From positions 62,001 to 126,000 of the forward strand of contig NZ_FOWP01000002.1 in the NCBI RefSeq assembly GCF_900115475.1: 64,000 bases of DNA, given 5' to 3'. The stretch is from Ectopseudomonas composti. Its GTDB lineage: Bacteria; Pseudomonadota; Gammaproteobacteria; Pseudomonadales; Pseudomonadaceae. The position numbers and the translations under genes are program-made. The notes beneath the pieces were generated by a model. It did not search any database. It had not been told where the DNA came from and saw only the letters and a list, made by a program, of their open reading frames with translations. This document shows, piece after piece, positions 22,254-33,135 of this stretch; positions within the stretch are counted from its first letter, which is position 1; each line of letters opens with the position of its first letter.

Positions 22254-22287
22254 TCGGGTTATCCATCAATGCCGCTGTGGTGCATGA

Positions 22288-22992
22288 TCACGCCGCCACG
22301 GCCACCAGACTCAGCACCTTGTTATCGAACAGCACGAACTGGCCATCCAGCTCGATGCCCGTGCGCCAGTCTGGGTGCAGGTCGATCAGCAGGCGCAGAC
22401 GCGCGCTGTCGTGATCGATGCCCAGCAGCTCGGCGTCATGGAAGTAGAAGCGCGTCAGGGTCAGCGGGTAGAGCGCCTTGAACAGGCTTTCCTTCAGCGA
22501 GAAGGTCAGGCTGATGCGCGCGGCGCGGGTCTCGTCGTCCAGGCCCGATAGGCGCTGCAGTTCGGCCGCGGTGAGGATTTCGCCCTGCAGGCGTTGGGCG
22601 CGCTCGGCCGGCAGCAGGCGCTCGACGTCCAGGCCAAGGGCGCGCCATTGCTCACGTCGGGCGACCAGTGCGGCGGCCCAGTTGTCACCGTGGGTGATGG
22701 AGCCGACCACGCCAAGTGGCCATTGCGGCGCGCGGTCTTCGCCGACGGCTGGCACGCTGGCCTGACCGGTCACACGGCGCAGGGCTTCGCGCGCGCATAA
22801 GCGCCCGGCCAGGTATTCGGCCTGGCGTTTGGCCACGCCGCGCACCGGGGCGATCTCGCAGCGGGCAAAATCGTCCTCGGCGAGCAGGGTTGGGTCGAAA
22901 CAGGTGCTGATCAAGTGCGCGCCGGCAAGCGCGTTTGGCAGCGGGTTGTGCGTGTCGAGCGGGCTGCAGCAGGCGGGGTGGTGAGCGTTCAT
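22288..22992 (-). CDS. pcpS: 4'-phosphopantetheinyl transferase (PcpS, EntD family)
   Basis: A 234-residue EntD-type transferase that moves phosphopantetheine from CoA to acyl and peptidyl carrier proteins. Family motifs are clear: VVGSITH, LGLDVE (Mg-binding Asp/Glu) and the FSLKESLFKALYP motif with its Glu and Lys. Pseudomonas uses a single broad-range enzyme, PcpS, for fatty acid and siderophore carriers, and P. aeruginosa pcpS lies in the same neighbourhood. The start is the ATG at 22,992. Confidence 0.92.
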   Translation of the reverse strand: MNAHHPACCSPLDTHNPLPNALAGAHLISTCFDPTLLAEDDFARCEIAPVRGVAKRQAEYLAGRLCAREALRRVTGQASVPAVGEDRAPQWPLGVVGSITHGDNWAAALVARREQWRALGLDVERLLPAERAQRLQGEILTAAELQRLSGLDDETRAARISLTFSLKESLFKALYPLTLTRFYFHDAELLGIDHDSARLRLLIDLHPDWRTGIELDGQFVLFDNKVLSLVAVAA

Positions 22993-23059
22993 GGGCGCGA
23001 TTGTGCCGCGCGGCGGACCATGCAGTCATCCGCCGTTTACATTTCTTTGCACCCAGGTA

Positions 23060-23206
23060 ACAAAGCTACACGGACGCTGACTCTGGCTTTTGTCAGACTG
23101 CGCCTGCATTCCCCAGGAAATGCAGGTGAGGTTGTAGTCAGTGCGAGGGCACTGACGTTTTCTCCGAGTTCGAGAACGGTAGCCCGATTGGGCTGCCGTT
23201 TTTTTT
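23060..23206 (+). ncRNA. Candidate small RNA with three hairpins and its own terminator
   Basis: No gene is present, yet four ordered hairpins occur on the plus strand: CTGAC/GTCAG (23,077-23,096); CCTGCATT with loop CCCCAGGA and AATGCAGG (23,103-23,126); GTCAGTGC with loop GAGG and GCACTGAC (23,137-23,156); and a 10-bp terminator stem 23,176-23,199 followed by eight T. A TTTACA at 23,036 with TAACAA 16 bases later could be a promoter. The end is inferred from the T run; the 5' end is uncertain. Confidence 0.6.
23176..23206 (+). terminator. Orphan rho-independent terminator
   Basis: Stem ACGGTAGCCC / GGGCTGCCGT with loop GATT, then a run of T to 23,206. No plus-strand gene lies upstream, because pcpS is on the other strand. 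Confidence 0.85.
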
Positions 23207-23463
23207 GCGCTGCGTTTAGGTGTGCGGCCGGGGGAGTGGCAGGCTGTGACGGCGCACCCTACGCAATGCCGAAATGCGTAGGGTGGATCACGCTTCATCG
23301 ATCCACCACTTTGGTGGATGTAAAAAGCGACATCCATCCTGCACGACTCTCCCGGCCCTTCGTGTGATCGCCAAGGTGTTCGCATTTGCCCTGTGGCTTT
23401 CGTGGGGGTATTTGCAGTCAAATGCCTGTGCGGGCAAATCAACCCCCGCGAGGACCATGGACG
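23207..23463. repeat. Spacer with divergent GTAGGGTG repeats
   Basis: GCGCACCCTACG and CGTAGGGTGGATCACG units, with a GATCCACCACTTTGGTGGAT hairpin near 23,299-23,318, precede the next gene. No coding sequence is seen. Confidence 0.6.
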
Positions 23464-25338
23464 ATGACCCAACAATCGCAATTCGCCCTGCTCGGCAAGA
23501 AACGCTTCCTGCCGTTTTTCGTGACGCAATTGCTCGGCGCCTTCAATGACAACATTTTCAAGCAGTCGCTGATTCTTGCCATCCTCTTCAAGATCAACAC
23601 GGGCGTCGACCGCGATCTGCTGGTCAATCTCTGCGCCTTGCTGTTCATCCTGCCGTTCTTTCTGTTCTCGGCCCTTGGCGGGCAGTTTGGCGAGAAGTTC
23701 GCCAAGGATGCGCTGATCCGCAAGATCAAGTTCGCCGAGATCGGCATCATGCTTGCCGGCGCCGCCGGGGTGATGCTGGATAACCTGCCGCTGATGCTCG
23801 CCGTGCTGTTCGCCATGGGCACGCAGTCGGCGCTGTTCGGCCCGGTGAAGTATTCGATCCTGCCGCAGCACCTCAAGGAGCAGGAGCTGGTCGGCGGTAA
23901 CGCGCTGGTGGAGATGGGCACCTTCCTGGCGATTCTGGCCGGCACCATCGGCGCCGGAATCATGATGGCCAGCAGCAGTTATGCGCCCATCGTCGCCGGC
24001 TCGGTAGTGGGGGTGGCGCTGCTCGGCTACCTGGCCAGCCAAGGTATCCCGCGAGCGTCGGCGGCAATGCCGGAGCTGCCGCTGGACTGGAACATCTTTC
24101 GCCAGTCCTGGGTGATCATGAAACTCGGCCTGGGCCAGCGTCCGGCGGTGTCGCGTTCGCTGGTGGGCAACTCCTGGTTCTGGTTTCTCGGCGCGATCTA
24201 CCTGACGCAGATTCCGGCTTACTCCAAGGAGTGGCTGTACGGCGACGAGAGTGTGGTGACGCTGATTCTCACCGTGTTCTCGCTCGGTATCGGCCTGGGT
24301 TCGATGCTCTGCGAGCGCATGAGCGGGCACAAGGTGGAGATCGGCCTGGTGCCATTCGGCTCCATCGGCCTGACCTTGTTCGGCATCCTGCTCTGGTGGT
24401 TCTCCGGTGGTTTCCCCGAGGGCGCCGCACCGCATGACTGGCTGGCGCTGTTGGGCTATGGCCAGGCCTGGTGGATTCTCGGCTGCATCCTCGGCATCGG
24501 CCTGTTCGGCGGCTTCTACATCGTGCCGCTGTATGCGCTGATCCAGTCGCGTACCGCCGAGCATGAGCGGGCGCGGGTGATCGCGGCCAACAACATCCTC
24601 AATGCGTTGTTCATGGTGGCGTCGGCCATCGTCGCGATCCTGTTCCTCAGCGTCGCCGGGCTGTCGATTCCGCAGCTGTTCCTGGTGGTGTCGCTGATGA
24701 ACATCGCGGTCAACAGCTACATCTTCAAGATCGTCCCCGAATTCAGCATGCGCTTTCTCATCTGGCTGCTGGGGCATTCGATGTACCGGGTCGAGCACAA
24801 GGGCCTGGGCGTGATCCCGGATGAAGGCCCGGCGGTACTGGTGTGCAACCACGTGTCGTTCGTCGATGCGCTGCTGATAGGTGGCGCTATTCGCCGGCCG
24901 GTGCGCTTCGTCATGTACTACAAGATCTACGACCTGCCGGTGCTCAACTTCGTCTTCCGTACCGCCGGTACCGTGCCGATTGCCGGGCGCAATGAGGACC
25001 TGCTGATCTACGACGACGCGTTCAAGAAGATCGCCGAGTACCTGCGCAATGGCGAGTTGGTGTGCATCTTCCCCGAAGGCAAGCTGACGGCTGATGGCGA
25101 GATCGACGAGTTCAGGTCTGGGGTCGAGCGCATCCTCGAAGAGAACCCGGTGCCGGTGATCCCCATGGCGCTGCAAGGCTTGTGGGGCAGCTTCTTCAGT
25201 CGCGATCCGCACAAGGGCATCTTCAGGCGCCTGTGGTCGCGGGTGTGTCTGGTGGCGGGTGCACCGATTGCGCCGGAGCAGGCCAAGCGTGAGGCGCTGC
25301 AGGCGCAGGTGGCCGAACTGCGTGGAGATTGGCGTTGA
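23464..25338 (+). CDS. MFS lysophospholipid transporter-acyltransferase fusion (LplT-PlsC-like)
   Basis: A 624-residue membrane protein. Residues about 1-410 form an MFS-type transporter starting FFVTQLLGAFNDNIFKQSL, like LplT. Residues about 430-620 form a PlsC-type 1-acylglycerol-3-phosphate acyltransferase with NHVSFVD (NHx4D catalytic motif) and FPEGKLT (substrate-binding FPEG). The likely role is flipping lysophospholipid across the inner membrane and re-acylating it. Unlike the three-domain Aas fusions, no acyl-ACP synthetase domain follows. The ATG at 23,464 (MTQQSQFALLGKK) has GAGGACC upstream; the frame opens earlier at 23,386 without a ribosome site. Confidence 0.85.
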   Translation: MTQQSQFALLGKKRFLPFFVTQLLGAFNDNIFKQSLILAILFKINTGVDRDLLVNLCALLFILPFFLFSALGGQFGEKFAKDALIRKIKFAEIGIMLAGAAGVMLDNLPLMLAVLFAMGTQSALFGPVKYSILPQHLKEQELVGGNALVEMGTFLAILAGTIGAGIMMASSSYAPIVAGSVVGVALLGYLASQGIPRASAAMPELPLDWNIFRQSWVIMKLGLGQRPAVSRSLVGNSWFWFLGAIYLTQIPAYSKEWLYGDESVVTLILTVFSLGIGLGSMLCERMSGHKVEIGLVPFGSIGLTLFGILLWWFSGGFPEGAAPHDWLALLGYGQAWWILGCILGIGLFGGFYIVPLYALIQSRTAEHERARVIAANNILNALFMVASAIVAILFLSVAGLSIPQLFLVVSLMNIAVNSYIFKIVPEFSMRFLIWLLGHSMYRVEHKGLGVIPDEGPAVLVCNHVSFVDALLIGGAIRRPVRFVMYYKIYDLPVLNFVFRTAGTVPIAGRNEDLLIYDDAFKKIAEYLRNGELVCIFPEGKLTADGEIDEFRSGVERILEENPVPVIPMALQGLWGSFFSRDPHKGIFRRLWSRVCLVAGAPIAPEQAKREALQAQVAELRGDWR

Positions 25339-25342
25339 TGAA

Positions 25343-25414
25343 GGTGCGCACGGCCTAGGCGGCCCCGCGACACCCTACGGATCACCTGCTTTCGTAGGGT
25401 GTGCTGTGCGCACC
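25343..25414. repeat. REP/BIME-type hairpin between convergent genes
   Basis: Arms GGTGCGCACGG...CACCCTAC (25,343-25,378) and GTAGGGTGTGCTGTGCGCAC (25,394-25,414). It has the same sequence family as the repeats flanking the RAYT pseudogene at 33,136. Confidence 0.8.
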
Positions 25415-25421
25415 GGGCTTT

Positions 25422-25736
25422 CTAGTGGCTCATCTTGAGCCCGATCAACCCGCAGACGATCAGCGCCACGCTGGCCAGGCGCAGCAGCGCCATCGATTCG
25501 CCGAACAGGATGATGCCGGCGATCACCGTGCCCACGGCGCCGACGCCGGTCCAGATGGCGTAGGCGGTGCCTAACGGCAGTTCCTTCATGGCCAGGCCGA
25601 GCAGGCCGAGGCTGACCAGCATGGCGCAGACGGTCAGCGCCGTTGGCAGGGGGCGGGTGAAGCCTTCGGTGTATTTCAGGCCGATGGCCCAGCCGACCTC
25701 GAACAGGCCGGCGAGAAACAGAATGATCCAGGACAT
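25422..25736 (-). CDS. sugE: SMR-family guanidinium exporter (SugE/Gdx)
   Basis: A 104-residue, four-helix small multidrug resistance protein. The N-terminus [20 protein letters not shown] carries the conserved membrane Glu of TM1 (Glu13), and TM2-TM3 has [15 protein letters not shown], both typical of the SugE/Gdx branch that exports guanidinium in exchange for protons. I chose the ATG at 25,736 because GGAGG lies 7 bases upstream and the product has family length; the frame continues upstream through the riboswitch. The upstream guanidine-II motif supports the guanidinium assignment over general quaternary-ammonium export. Confidence 0.93.
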   Translation of the reverse strand: MSWIILFLAGLFEVGWAIGLKYTEGFTRPLPTALTVCAMLVSLGLLGLAMKELPLGTAYAIWTGVGAVGTVIAGIILFGESMALLRLASVALIVCGLIGLKMSH

Positions 25737-25756
25737 ATTCACCTCCAGAAGCTGAA

Positions 25757-25807
25757 GGGGCCGTCCCCGGATGAGCCACCCTGCGTCAGGGTGCGGAGGT
25801 CGTCCTC
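25757..25807 (-). promoter_or_regulatory. Guanidine-II (mini-ykkC) riboswitch controlling sugE
   Basis: On the minus strand two short hairpins carry the diagnostic ACGR loops: GAGG-ACGA-CCTC (25,807-25,796) and GGGG-ACGG-CCCC (25,768-25,757). The linker between them contains a third hairpin, CACCCTG-ACG-CAGGGTG (25,792-25,776). The second ACGR hairpin ends about 10 bases before the GGAGG of sugE, as expected for translational control. The class is known to sense guanidine and to precede sugE/gdx genes. Confidence 0.85.
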
Positions 25808-25876
25808 GCGTGCGCCAATATTGTGCATATTGGCATGTCCGGGGCAAGGTGCCCCGGATTGGTGCGAGGCATTGGG

Positions 25877-26824
25877 TCAGTCGCTACCTTTTTCCGCCCC
25901 TTGGCCCATCCGGCGATAGAAGGTTGCCAACAGCGGGCCGGAGAGGTTGTGCCAGACGCTGAACAGCGCGCTGGGCACGGCGGCCAGCGGGCTGAAATGC
26001 GCGCTCGCCAGGGCGGCGCCGAGGCCGGAGTTCTGCATGCCGACCTCGATCGACAGCGTCTTGCGCTGTGCCAGCGACATGCCGAACAGGCGTCCGGCGA
26101 GATAACCCAGGCCCAGGCCGATGCCGTTGTGCAGGATCACCACGGCCATGATCAGCAGGCCGGATTCAGCGATCTTGCCCTGGCTGGCGGCGACCACTGC
26201 CGCCACGATGGCGACGATGCTCACTACGGAAATCAGCGGCAGCACCTCGACCGCGGTCTTTACGCGCTCGCCGAGCAGGCGCTGCGCGATCAGGCCGAGG
26301 GCGATGGGCAGCAGCACCATCTTGAGGATCGAGATGAACATGGCGCTGAACGACACCGGCAACCATTCCGAAGCCAGCAGCCAGATCAGACCAGGGGTGA
26401 CGAGCGGGGCGAGCAGGGTGGTGACGGCGGTGATCGACACCGACAGCGCCAGGTCGCCACGGGCGAACCAGGTGATCACGTTGGAGGCGGTGCCGCCCGG
26501 GCAGCAGCCAACCAGGATCACGCCCACGGCGATTTCCGGCGGCAGGGCGAAGGCCTGGCACAGCAGCCAGGCCGTGCAGGGCATGATGATGAACTGGGCC
26601 AGTACGCCGATCAGCACGGCAATCGGGCGCCGCGCCACTTCCTTGAAGTCTGCACCTTTGAGGGTTAGGCCCATGCCGAACATGATCAGCCCGAGCAGCG
26701 GCACGATCCACGCGGTCAGCGGCAGGAACCAGCTGGGTTGGAAGAAGGCCATGACGGCGAACAACAACACCCAGATGGCAAAGGTGTTGCCGATGAAACG
26801 GCTGAGGGCGATCAGTGCTTGCAT
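25877..26824 (-). CDS. Bile acid:sodium symporter (BASS) family transporter
   Basis: A 315-residue protein with about nine to ten hydrophobic helices. [25 protein letters not shown] and [12 protein letters not shown] are the BASS-family signatures around the sodium and substrate sites. Bacterial members move organic acids or pantoate-like compounds; the substrate here is not known. It lies between sugE and hexR on the same strand but with long spacers containing repeats, so it is probably transcribed alone. Confidence 0.88.
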   Translation of the reverse strand: MQALIALSRFIGNTFAIWVLLFAVMAFFQPSWFLPLTAWIVPLLGLIMFGMGLTLKGADFKEVARRPIAVLIGVLAQFIIMPCTAWLLCQAFALPPEIAVGVILVGCCPGGTASNVITWFARGDLALSVSITAVTTLLAPLVTPGLIWLLASEWLPVSFSAMFISILKMVLLPIALGLIAQRLLGERVKTAVEVLPLISVVSIVAIVAAVVAASQGKIAESGLLIMAVVILHNGIGLGLGYLAGRLFGMSLAQRKTLSIEVGMQNSGLGAALASAHFSPLAAVPSALFSVWHNLSGPLLATFYRRMGQGAEKGSD

Positions 26825-26976
26825 GAAGGATGTTCCGGCAGGTTCGCAAAGCCGGCAAGCCTACCAGAAGCGTGGCAATTTGCCTGGCCGAGCCACGGCT
26901 GTATTCAGCCCGCGACACCGCAGAACTGCAGGAACCGACTTGCCGGCGATGCTTTTTCGGGGAATGCCGATACGGC

Positions 26977-27000
26977 GGATCGCCAGCAAGCTGGCTCCTA
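26977..27000. repeat. Single repeat unit CGCCAGCAAGCTGGCTCCTAC
   Basis: A solo copy of the CCAGCAAGCTGG palindrome followed by CTCCTAC, also seen in paired or related form at 46,900 and 52,890. It lies just after hexR. Confidence 0.6.
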
Positions 27001-27008
27001 CAAGCGCC

Positions 27009-27878
27009 TTACAGTGGCTCTTCATCCGCCGGGTAACGGCTGGCGCTGAGGCTTTCCTTGATCTTGCGCAGGTGTGGCTGGAAGTCGACGCCGCGGCGCA
27101 GGGTGACGCCAGTGGCGAGCACATCGAGCACGGTGAGCTGGATGATGCGCGAGGTCATTGGCATGTAGATGTCGGTGTCTTCCGGCAGCGGAATGTCCAG
27201 GCTCAGGGTGCTGGCCTTGGCCAGTGGCGAGCCGGCGGCGGTGAGGCCGAGCACCGACGCGCCGTTCTCGCGGGCCAGACGTGCCACTTCCACCAGCTCG
27301 CGGGTGCGCCCGGTGTAGGAAATGATCACGAACAGGTCACCGGTGTGCGCCACCGAAGCGATCATGCGCTGCATCAGTACATCTGAATGCGCCGAGACCG
27401 CCAGGTTGAAGCGAAAGAACTTGTGTTGCGCGTCCAGTGCCACCGATGCCGAGGCGCCGAGGCCGAAGAAGTGAATCTGCCGAGCCTGGATCAGCAGGTC
27501 GACGGCGCGGCTGACGTGCTGCGGGTCGAGGCTCTGGCAGGCACTGTCCAGCGAGGCGATGGTGCTGCCGAAGATCTTGCGCGTGTAGGCCTCGGGGCCG
27601 TCGTCGGCCGACACTGCGCGGCTGACGTAGGCGGCGCCGCTGGCCAGGCTCTGCGCCAGTTGCATCTTCAGCTCCGGGTAACCGTTGGCGCCGAACGAGC
27701 GGCAGAAGCGGTTGACCGTCGGCTCGCTGACAGCGGCCGCCTGGGCCAGCGCGGCGATGCTGAAGCGCGTGGCCTGTTGCGGATCGTGCAGGATCACTTC
27801 GGCGACCTTGCGTTCGGCCTTGTTCAGGTCGTCCAGGCGGCTCTGGATCTGTTCCAGCAGGTTGCGCACGCGGTCCAT
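27009..27878 (-). CDS. hexR: HexR, RpiR-family repressor of glucose catabolism
   Basis: A 289-residue regulator: N-terminal RpiR helix-turn-helix ([20 protein letters not shown], residues about 38-57) and a C-terminal SIS sugar-phosphate domain ([20 protein letters not shown]). In Pseudomonas HexR represses zwf-pgl-eda and is released by 2-keto-3-deoxy-6-phosphogluconate, the substrate of Eda. It is divergent from zwf with a clear operator between them. Confidence 0.96.
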   Translation of the reverse strand: MDRVRNLLEQIQSRLDDLNKAERKVAEVILHDPQQATRFSIAALAQAAAVSEPTVNRFCRSFGANGYPELKMQLAQSLASGAAYVSRAVSADDGPEAYTRKIFGSTIASLDSACQSLDPQHVSRAVDLLIQARQIHFFGLGASASVALDAQHKFFRFNLAVSAHSDVLMQRMIASVAHTGDLFVIISYTGRTRELVEVARLARENGASVLGLTAAGSPLAKASTLSLDIPLPEDTDIYMPMTSRIIQLTVLDVLATGVTLRRGVDFQPHLRKIKESLSASRYPADEEPL

Positions 27879-27995
27879 AAGAGCTCCTAACAGGCGATTG
27901 AACGGGCTTGGCGACAGGTGATGGGCGGTAAAACAACCGGCCTATCCTACTGATGCCGCCTCAAGGTCACCACTGACTTATCGGATGTAGTGAAT

Positions 27996-28018
27996 AATGT
28001 TGTTGCTATCACAACATT
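27996..28018. promoter_or_regulatory. HexR operator
   Basis: AATGTTGT, 7-base spacer, ACAACATT: a perfect inverted repeat that fits the published Pseudomonas HexR site TTGT-N7/8-ACAA. It lies midway between hexR and zwf and could control both. Confidence 0.85.
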
Positions 28019-28081
28019 TTTCCTTGATAAAAGCAGTATCACCCGGTATTTCTAGTGCATCTTGATAAAAGAACAAACTCC

Positions 28082-29537
<1,456 letters not shown>

Positions 29538-29551
<14 letters not shown>

Positions 29552-30251
29552 ACTGAAACTGCCGCAAGGCGTGCAGGCCTGCTCACACGACAACGCCGAA
29601 CAGTTGGCCCAGGCGTTGGCCGTGCGCGTGGCCGATGCGCTGCGGCAGGCCATCACCAGCCGCGGCCAGGCCACGTTGGTGGTGTCCGGCGGGCGCAGCC
29701 CCGTGCCGTTCTTCGAAGCGCTGGCGCAGCAGGAGCTACCCTGGGCGCAGGTGTGTGTCAGCCTGGCCGATGAGCGTTGGGTGCCGGTCAATCATGCTGG
29801 TAGCAACGAGGCGTTGGTGCGCCGTCATCTGCTCCAGGGGCCGGCCGCCGAGGCGCGCTTCCTTAGTCTCTATCAGGTCGCTGGCAACCTCGAACAGGCC
29901 GCCGAACTGGCCGATGAAGCGGTTGCCGAGCTGGCGCCCATCGACGTGCTGGTGCTGGGCATGGGCGACGATGGCCACACCGCCTCGCTGTTCCCGCACA
30001 GCCCCAATCTGCACCAGGCGCTGCAGCCTGACTGCGCGCGCCGCGTGCTGCCGATGCTGGCCCCGAGCGAGCCGGCGCAACGCCTGACCCTGACCCTGCC
30101 GGTGCTGGCCAGCGCACGTATGCCGCTGCTGGCGATCCAGGGCCAAGCGAAACTGAACACTCTGAGTGCGGCGCTGATGCCGGGCGAAATCGCCCAACTG
30201 CCGATCCGCGCCTTCCTCAATTCTCCTCTTGAAATACATTGGTGCCCCTGA
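29538..30251 (+). CDS. pgl: 6-phosphogluconolactonase
   Basis: A 237-residue lactonase of the NagB/Pgl fold, which hydrolyses the Zwf product. [16 protein letters not shown] and [13 protein letters not shown] are the family signatures. The ATG at 29,538 lies inside the zwf end with AGGAG just upstream, so the genes are translationally coupled. Confidence 0.95.
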
Positions 30252-30252
30252 C

Positions 30253-30924
30253 ATGACCAGCCTCGACCAAGACCAGCGTGCGCGCATGGCCGACAAAATC
30301 GCCGAGATCGACCGCATCTGCGCTCAGGCGCGGATCATGCCGGTGATCACCATCGCCCGTGAGGCGGATATCCTGCCGCTGGCAGACGCCTTGGCCGCCG
30401 GTGGCTTGCGTGTGCTGGAGGTGACCCTGCGCTCGGAGCATGGCCTGGAGGCGATTCGCCGCCTGCGTGCCGAGCGTCCCGAGCTCTGCGTGGGCGCCGG
30501 TACCGTGCTCGATGAAGACATGCTCGCCGCCGCGACCGCTGCAGGGGCGCAGTTCATCGTCACCCCGGGCAGTACGCGTGAGCTGCTGCTGGCGGCGCTG
30601 GACAATCCGCTGCCACTGTTGCCAGGCGTGAGCAGTGCCTCGGAGCTGATGGTCGGTTACGCCCTCGGCTACCGCCGCTTCAAGCTATTCCCGGCAGAGG
30701 TCTGCGGCGGCGTCGCGGCGCTCAAGGCGCTGTCCGGGCCATTCGGCGGCGTGCGCTTCTGCCCAACCGGCGGCATTACCCCGGACAACTTGCAGCGCTA
30801 CATGGCGCAGCCCAACGTCATGTGCGTGGGCGGCACCTGGATGTTCCAGCGCGAGTGGGTGGCTAACAGCGACTGGGCGCGCATCCAGCAATGCAGCGCC
30901 GAGGCCCTGCAACTGCTGGGCTGA
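30253..30924 (+). CDS. eda: KDPG aldolase (2-keto-3-deoxy-6-phosphogluconate aldolase)
   Basis: A 223-residue class I aldolase that splits KDPG into pyruvate and glyceraldehyde-3-phosphate. The Schiff-base lysine is in RRFKLFPAE (Lys144), with EVTLR and GAGTVLD upstream and FCPTGG, CVGGTWM downstream. It begins 1 base after the pgl stop. The start could instead be ATG 30,289 (MADKIAEID). It closes the zwf-pgl-eda operon. Confidence 0.95.
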   Translation: MTSLDQDQRARMADKIAEIDRICAQARIMPVITIAREADILPLADALAAGGLRVLEVTLRSEHGLEAIRRLRAERPELCVGAGTVLDEDMLAAATAAGAQFIVTPGSTRELLLAALDNPLPLLPGVSSASELMVGYALGYRRFKLFPAEVCGGVAALKALSGPFGGVRFCPTGGITPDNLQRYMAQPNVMCVGGTWMFQREWVANSDWARIQQCSAEALQLLG

Positions 30925-30935
30925 TTTACATGCGC

Positions 30936-30959
30936 GGTGCCGCTGCCGAGGGCGGCACC
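30936..30959 (+). terminator. Hairpin after eda
   Basis: GGTGCCGC, 8-base loop, GCGGCACC, 12 bases after the eda stop. There is no clear T run, so it may be an mRNA-end hairpin rather than a true intrinsic terminator. Confidence 0.5.
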
Positions 30960-31091
30960 ACTGCAGAATGTCGCAGCCGCTCAATATCTGTGCCCTGGTG
31001 GTCGCCTACTACGTCAACTGATCCCTTGTGCTGGCTTCAACAAAAACAATTCTCCAGCGAAATCTGAAACATCCGCAGTTGGAGAAATGTC

Positions 31092-33014
31092 ATGAACACC
31101 TGGTTCGCGAACCTCAGCGTTACCCGCAAACTCGCGCTCGGCTTCGGCCTGGTGCTGGCCCTCACCCTGATCCTCGCCAGCGTTGCCTGGAACAGCATGG
31201 GCAGCCTGATTCAGCGCAGCAACTGGACCGCCGACATCAATCACCTGAGCAATCTGCTGACCGAGCTGCGTGTCGACCGTCTGCGTTACATGCTGGATAA
31301 CGGTGACGAGAAGATGGCCGAGGTGGTGCAAAAGTCGCTGACCAGCTACAGCGCCGCGCACGCTGATGTACGTAGCCGCTTCCGCAGTGAGGAAAACGTT
31401 CGCCTGCTGGCGCAGCAGGCCGAGCAGATCGAGCTGTACAAGCAGTCCTTCAATCAGATGGTCGAGGCTTATCGCACTGCACGTGCTGCGCGCGAGCAGA
31501 TGGGCATCCTGGCGAAGCAGGCGTTCACCGATCTCGATGGTCTGTACCGGGTCGTGCAGCAGATGCCTGAATTCGACGAGCATCGGCCTGACCGCTACCA
31601 GGCTGTGCGTGATGTGCGTGAGAGTCTGCAATTGACCCGTTACGAGGTGCGCGGCTATACGGCTAATCCCAATGCCAACACCGAACAGGCGATGCGTACT
31701 CAGAGCGAGCATGCCGTGCAGAGCATCGAGGCTCTGGCTGCGGCCTTCGCAGGCGAGGAGGGCGACGCGATCAACGCGGTGCGCGCCGGTCTCGATGCCT
31801 ATCAGGCGCAAGTGCAGCGTTTCAGTCAGGCCAACGACATCATCGTTGCCGCCCGTGGGGCGTTGACTCAGCAGGGTTACCAGATCGTCAAGGACAGCAA
31901 GGCGCTGAACCAGATCCAAATCGACCGCCGCGATGAGGAAACCGCCACTGCCCGCAATCTACAGATCATCACCACGCTGTTGGCCCTGCTGTTCGGCGTT
32001 CTGGCTGCCTGGATCATCACCCGTCAGATCACCCGCCCATTGCAGGACACCCTGGGCGCGGTGCAGCGCATTGCCGATGGCGACCTGACCGCCAGTGTGC
32101 GGGTCGATCGTCGCGACGAAATGGGCCAACTGCAGCAGGGCATCCAGCACATGGCCACGACTCTGCGCGAGCTGATCGGCGGCATCCGCGATAGCGTCAC
32201 GCAGATCGCCAGCGCCGCCGAGGAGTTGTCGGCAGTCACCGAGCAGACCAGCGCCGGTGCCAACAACCAGAAGAGCGAGACCGATCAGGTGGCCACCGCC
32301 ATGCATGAGATGTCCGCCACCGTGCAGGAAGTGGCGCGCAACGCCGAGCAGGCCTCGCAAGCGGCCAACCAGGCCGATGGCCAGGCCCGTCTGGGCGACC
32401 AGGTGGTGGCCGAGGTGATTGTGCAGATCGAACGTCTGGCTGCCGAAGTAGGGCGCTCTTCCGAGGCTATGACCGGCCTGCAGCAGGAAAGCGACAAGAT
32501 CGGCAGCGTGATGGACGTGATCAAGTCGGTGGCCGAGCAGACCAACCTGCTGGCGCTCAACGCCGCCATCGAGGCCGCGCGTGCCGGCGAAGCGGGGCGC
32601 GGTTTTGCTGTGGTCGCTGACGAGGTTCGCGGTTTGGCGCAGCGTACGCAGAAATCCACCGAAGAGATCGAGGCGCTGATCGCCGGGCTGCAGAGCGGTA
32701 CCCAGCAGGTGGCGACGGTGATGCGCAACAGCCGCAACCTCACCGACAGCAGCGTCGAGCTGACGCGCAAGGCCGGCGACTCGCTGGGCAGCATCACCCT
32801 TGCGGTGTCCAACATCCAATCGATGAACCAGCAGATCTCTGCCGCCGCAGAAGAGCAGAGTGCCGTGGCCGAAGAAATCAGCCGCAGCATCCTCAGCGTG
32901 CGCGATGTCTCCGAGCAGACCGCCACTGCCAGCGATGAAACGGCCAAATCCTCCGCCGAGCTGGCGCGCCTGGGTGGCCAGCTGCAAGCAATGGTCAGCC
33001 GCTTCCGCGTTTGA
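31092..33014 (+). CDS. Methyl-accepting chemotaxis protein with HBM-type sensor (McpS-like)
   Basis: A 640-residue chemoreceptor. TM1 ([20 protein letters not shown]) is at about 14-33. A long all-helical periplasmic region of about 250 residues, the size of a helical bimodular (HBM) domain, follows, then TM2 ([14 protein letters not shown]) near 298-311, HAMP, and the signalling tip [22 protein letters not shown] receptors of pseudomonads (for example McpS) sense organic acids of central metabolism. GGAGA precedes the ATG. The ligand is not predictable from sequence alone. Confidence 0.92.
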   Translation: MNTWFANLSVTRKLALGFGLVLALTLILASVAWNSMGSLIQRSNWTADINHLSNLLTELRVDRLRYMLDNGDEKMAEVVQKSLTSYSAAHADVRSRFRSEENVRLLAQQAEQIELYKQSFNQMVEAYRTARAAREQMGILAKQAFTDLDGLYRVVQQMPEFDEHRPDRYQAVRDVRESLQLTRYEVRGYTANPNANTEQAMRTQSEHAVQSIEALAAAFAGEEGDAINAVRAGLDAYQAQVQRFSQANDIIVAARGALTQQGYQIVKDSKALNQIQIDRRDEETATARNLQIITTLLALLFGVLAAWIITRQITRPLQDTLGAVQRIADGDLTASVRVDRRDEMGQLQQGIQHMATTLRELIGGIRDSVTQIASAAEELSAVTEQTSAGANNQKSETDQVATAMHEMSATVQEVARNAEQASQAANQADGQARLGDQVVAEVIVQIERLAAEVGRSSEAMTGLQQESDKIGSVMDVIKSVAEQTNLLALNAAIEAARAGEAGRGFAVVADEVRGLAQRTQKSTEEIEALIAGLQSGTQQVATVMRNSRNLTDSSVELTRKAGDSLGSITLAVSNIQSMNQQISAAAEEQSAVAEEISRSILSVRDVSEQTATASDETAKSSAELARLGGQLQAMVSRFRV

Positions 33015-33028
33015 TTCGAGTTGGATTC

Positions 33029-33091
33029 GGTGCGTACGGCGCACCCTACGGGAATTGCGCCGTTCTACCTGTAGGGTGCGCCGCGCGCACC
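33029..33091. repeat. REP pair upstream of the RAYT pseudogene
   Basis: Arms GGTGCGTACGGCGCACCC (from 33,029) and GGGTGCGCCGCGCGCACC (to 33,091) form a 21-bp inverted repeat with one mismatch. The family recurs at 22,235, 25,343, 33,673, 51,936 and 54,082. Confidence 0.85.
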
Positions 33092-33135
33092 GCCGACTAT
33101 CCTGAATCTGCCGGCAAGGATGCAGGAGACAAGGA

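Noticed and set aside
22019..22287. Tandem palindromes as a CRISPR array
   Set aside because: The repeats are of different kinds, inverted and irregularly spaced; no spacers and no cas genes anywhere in the window.
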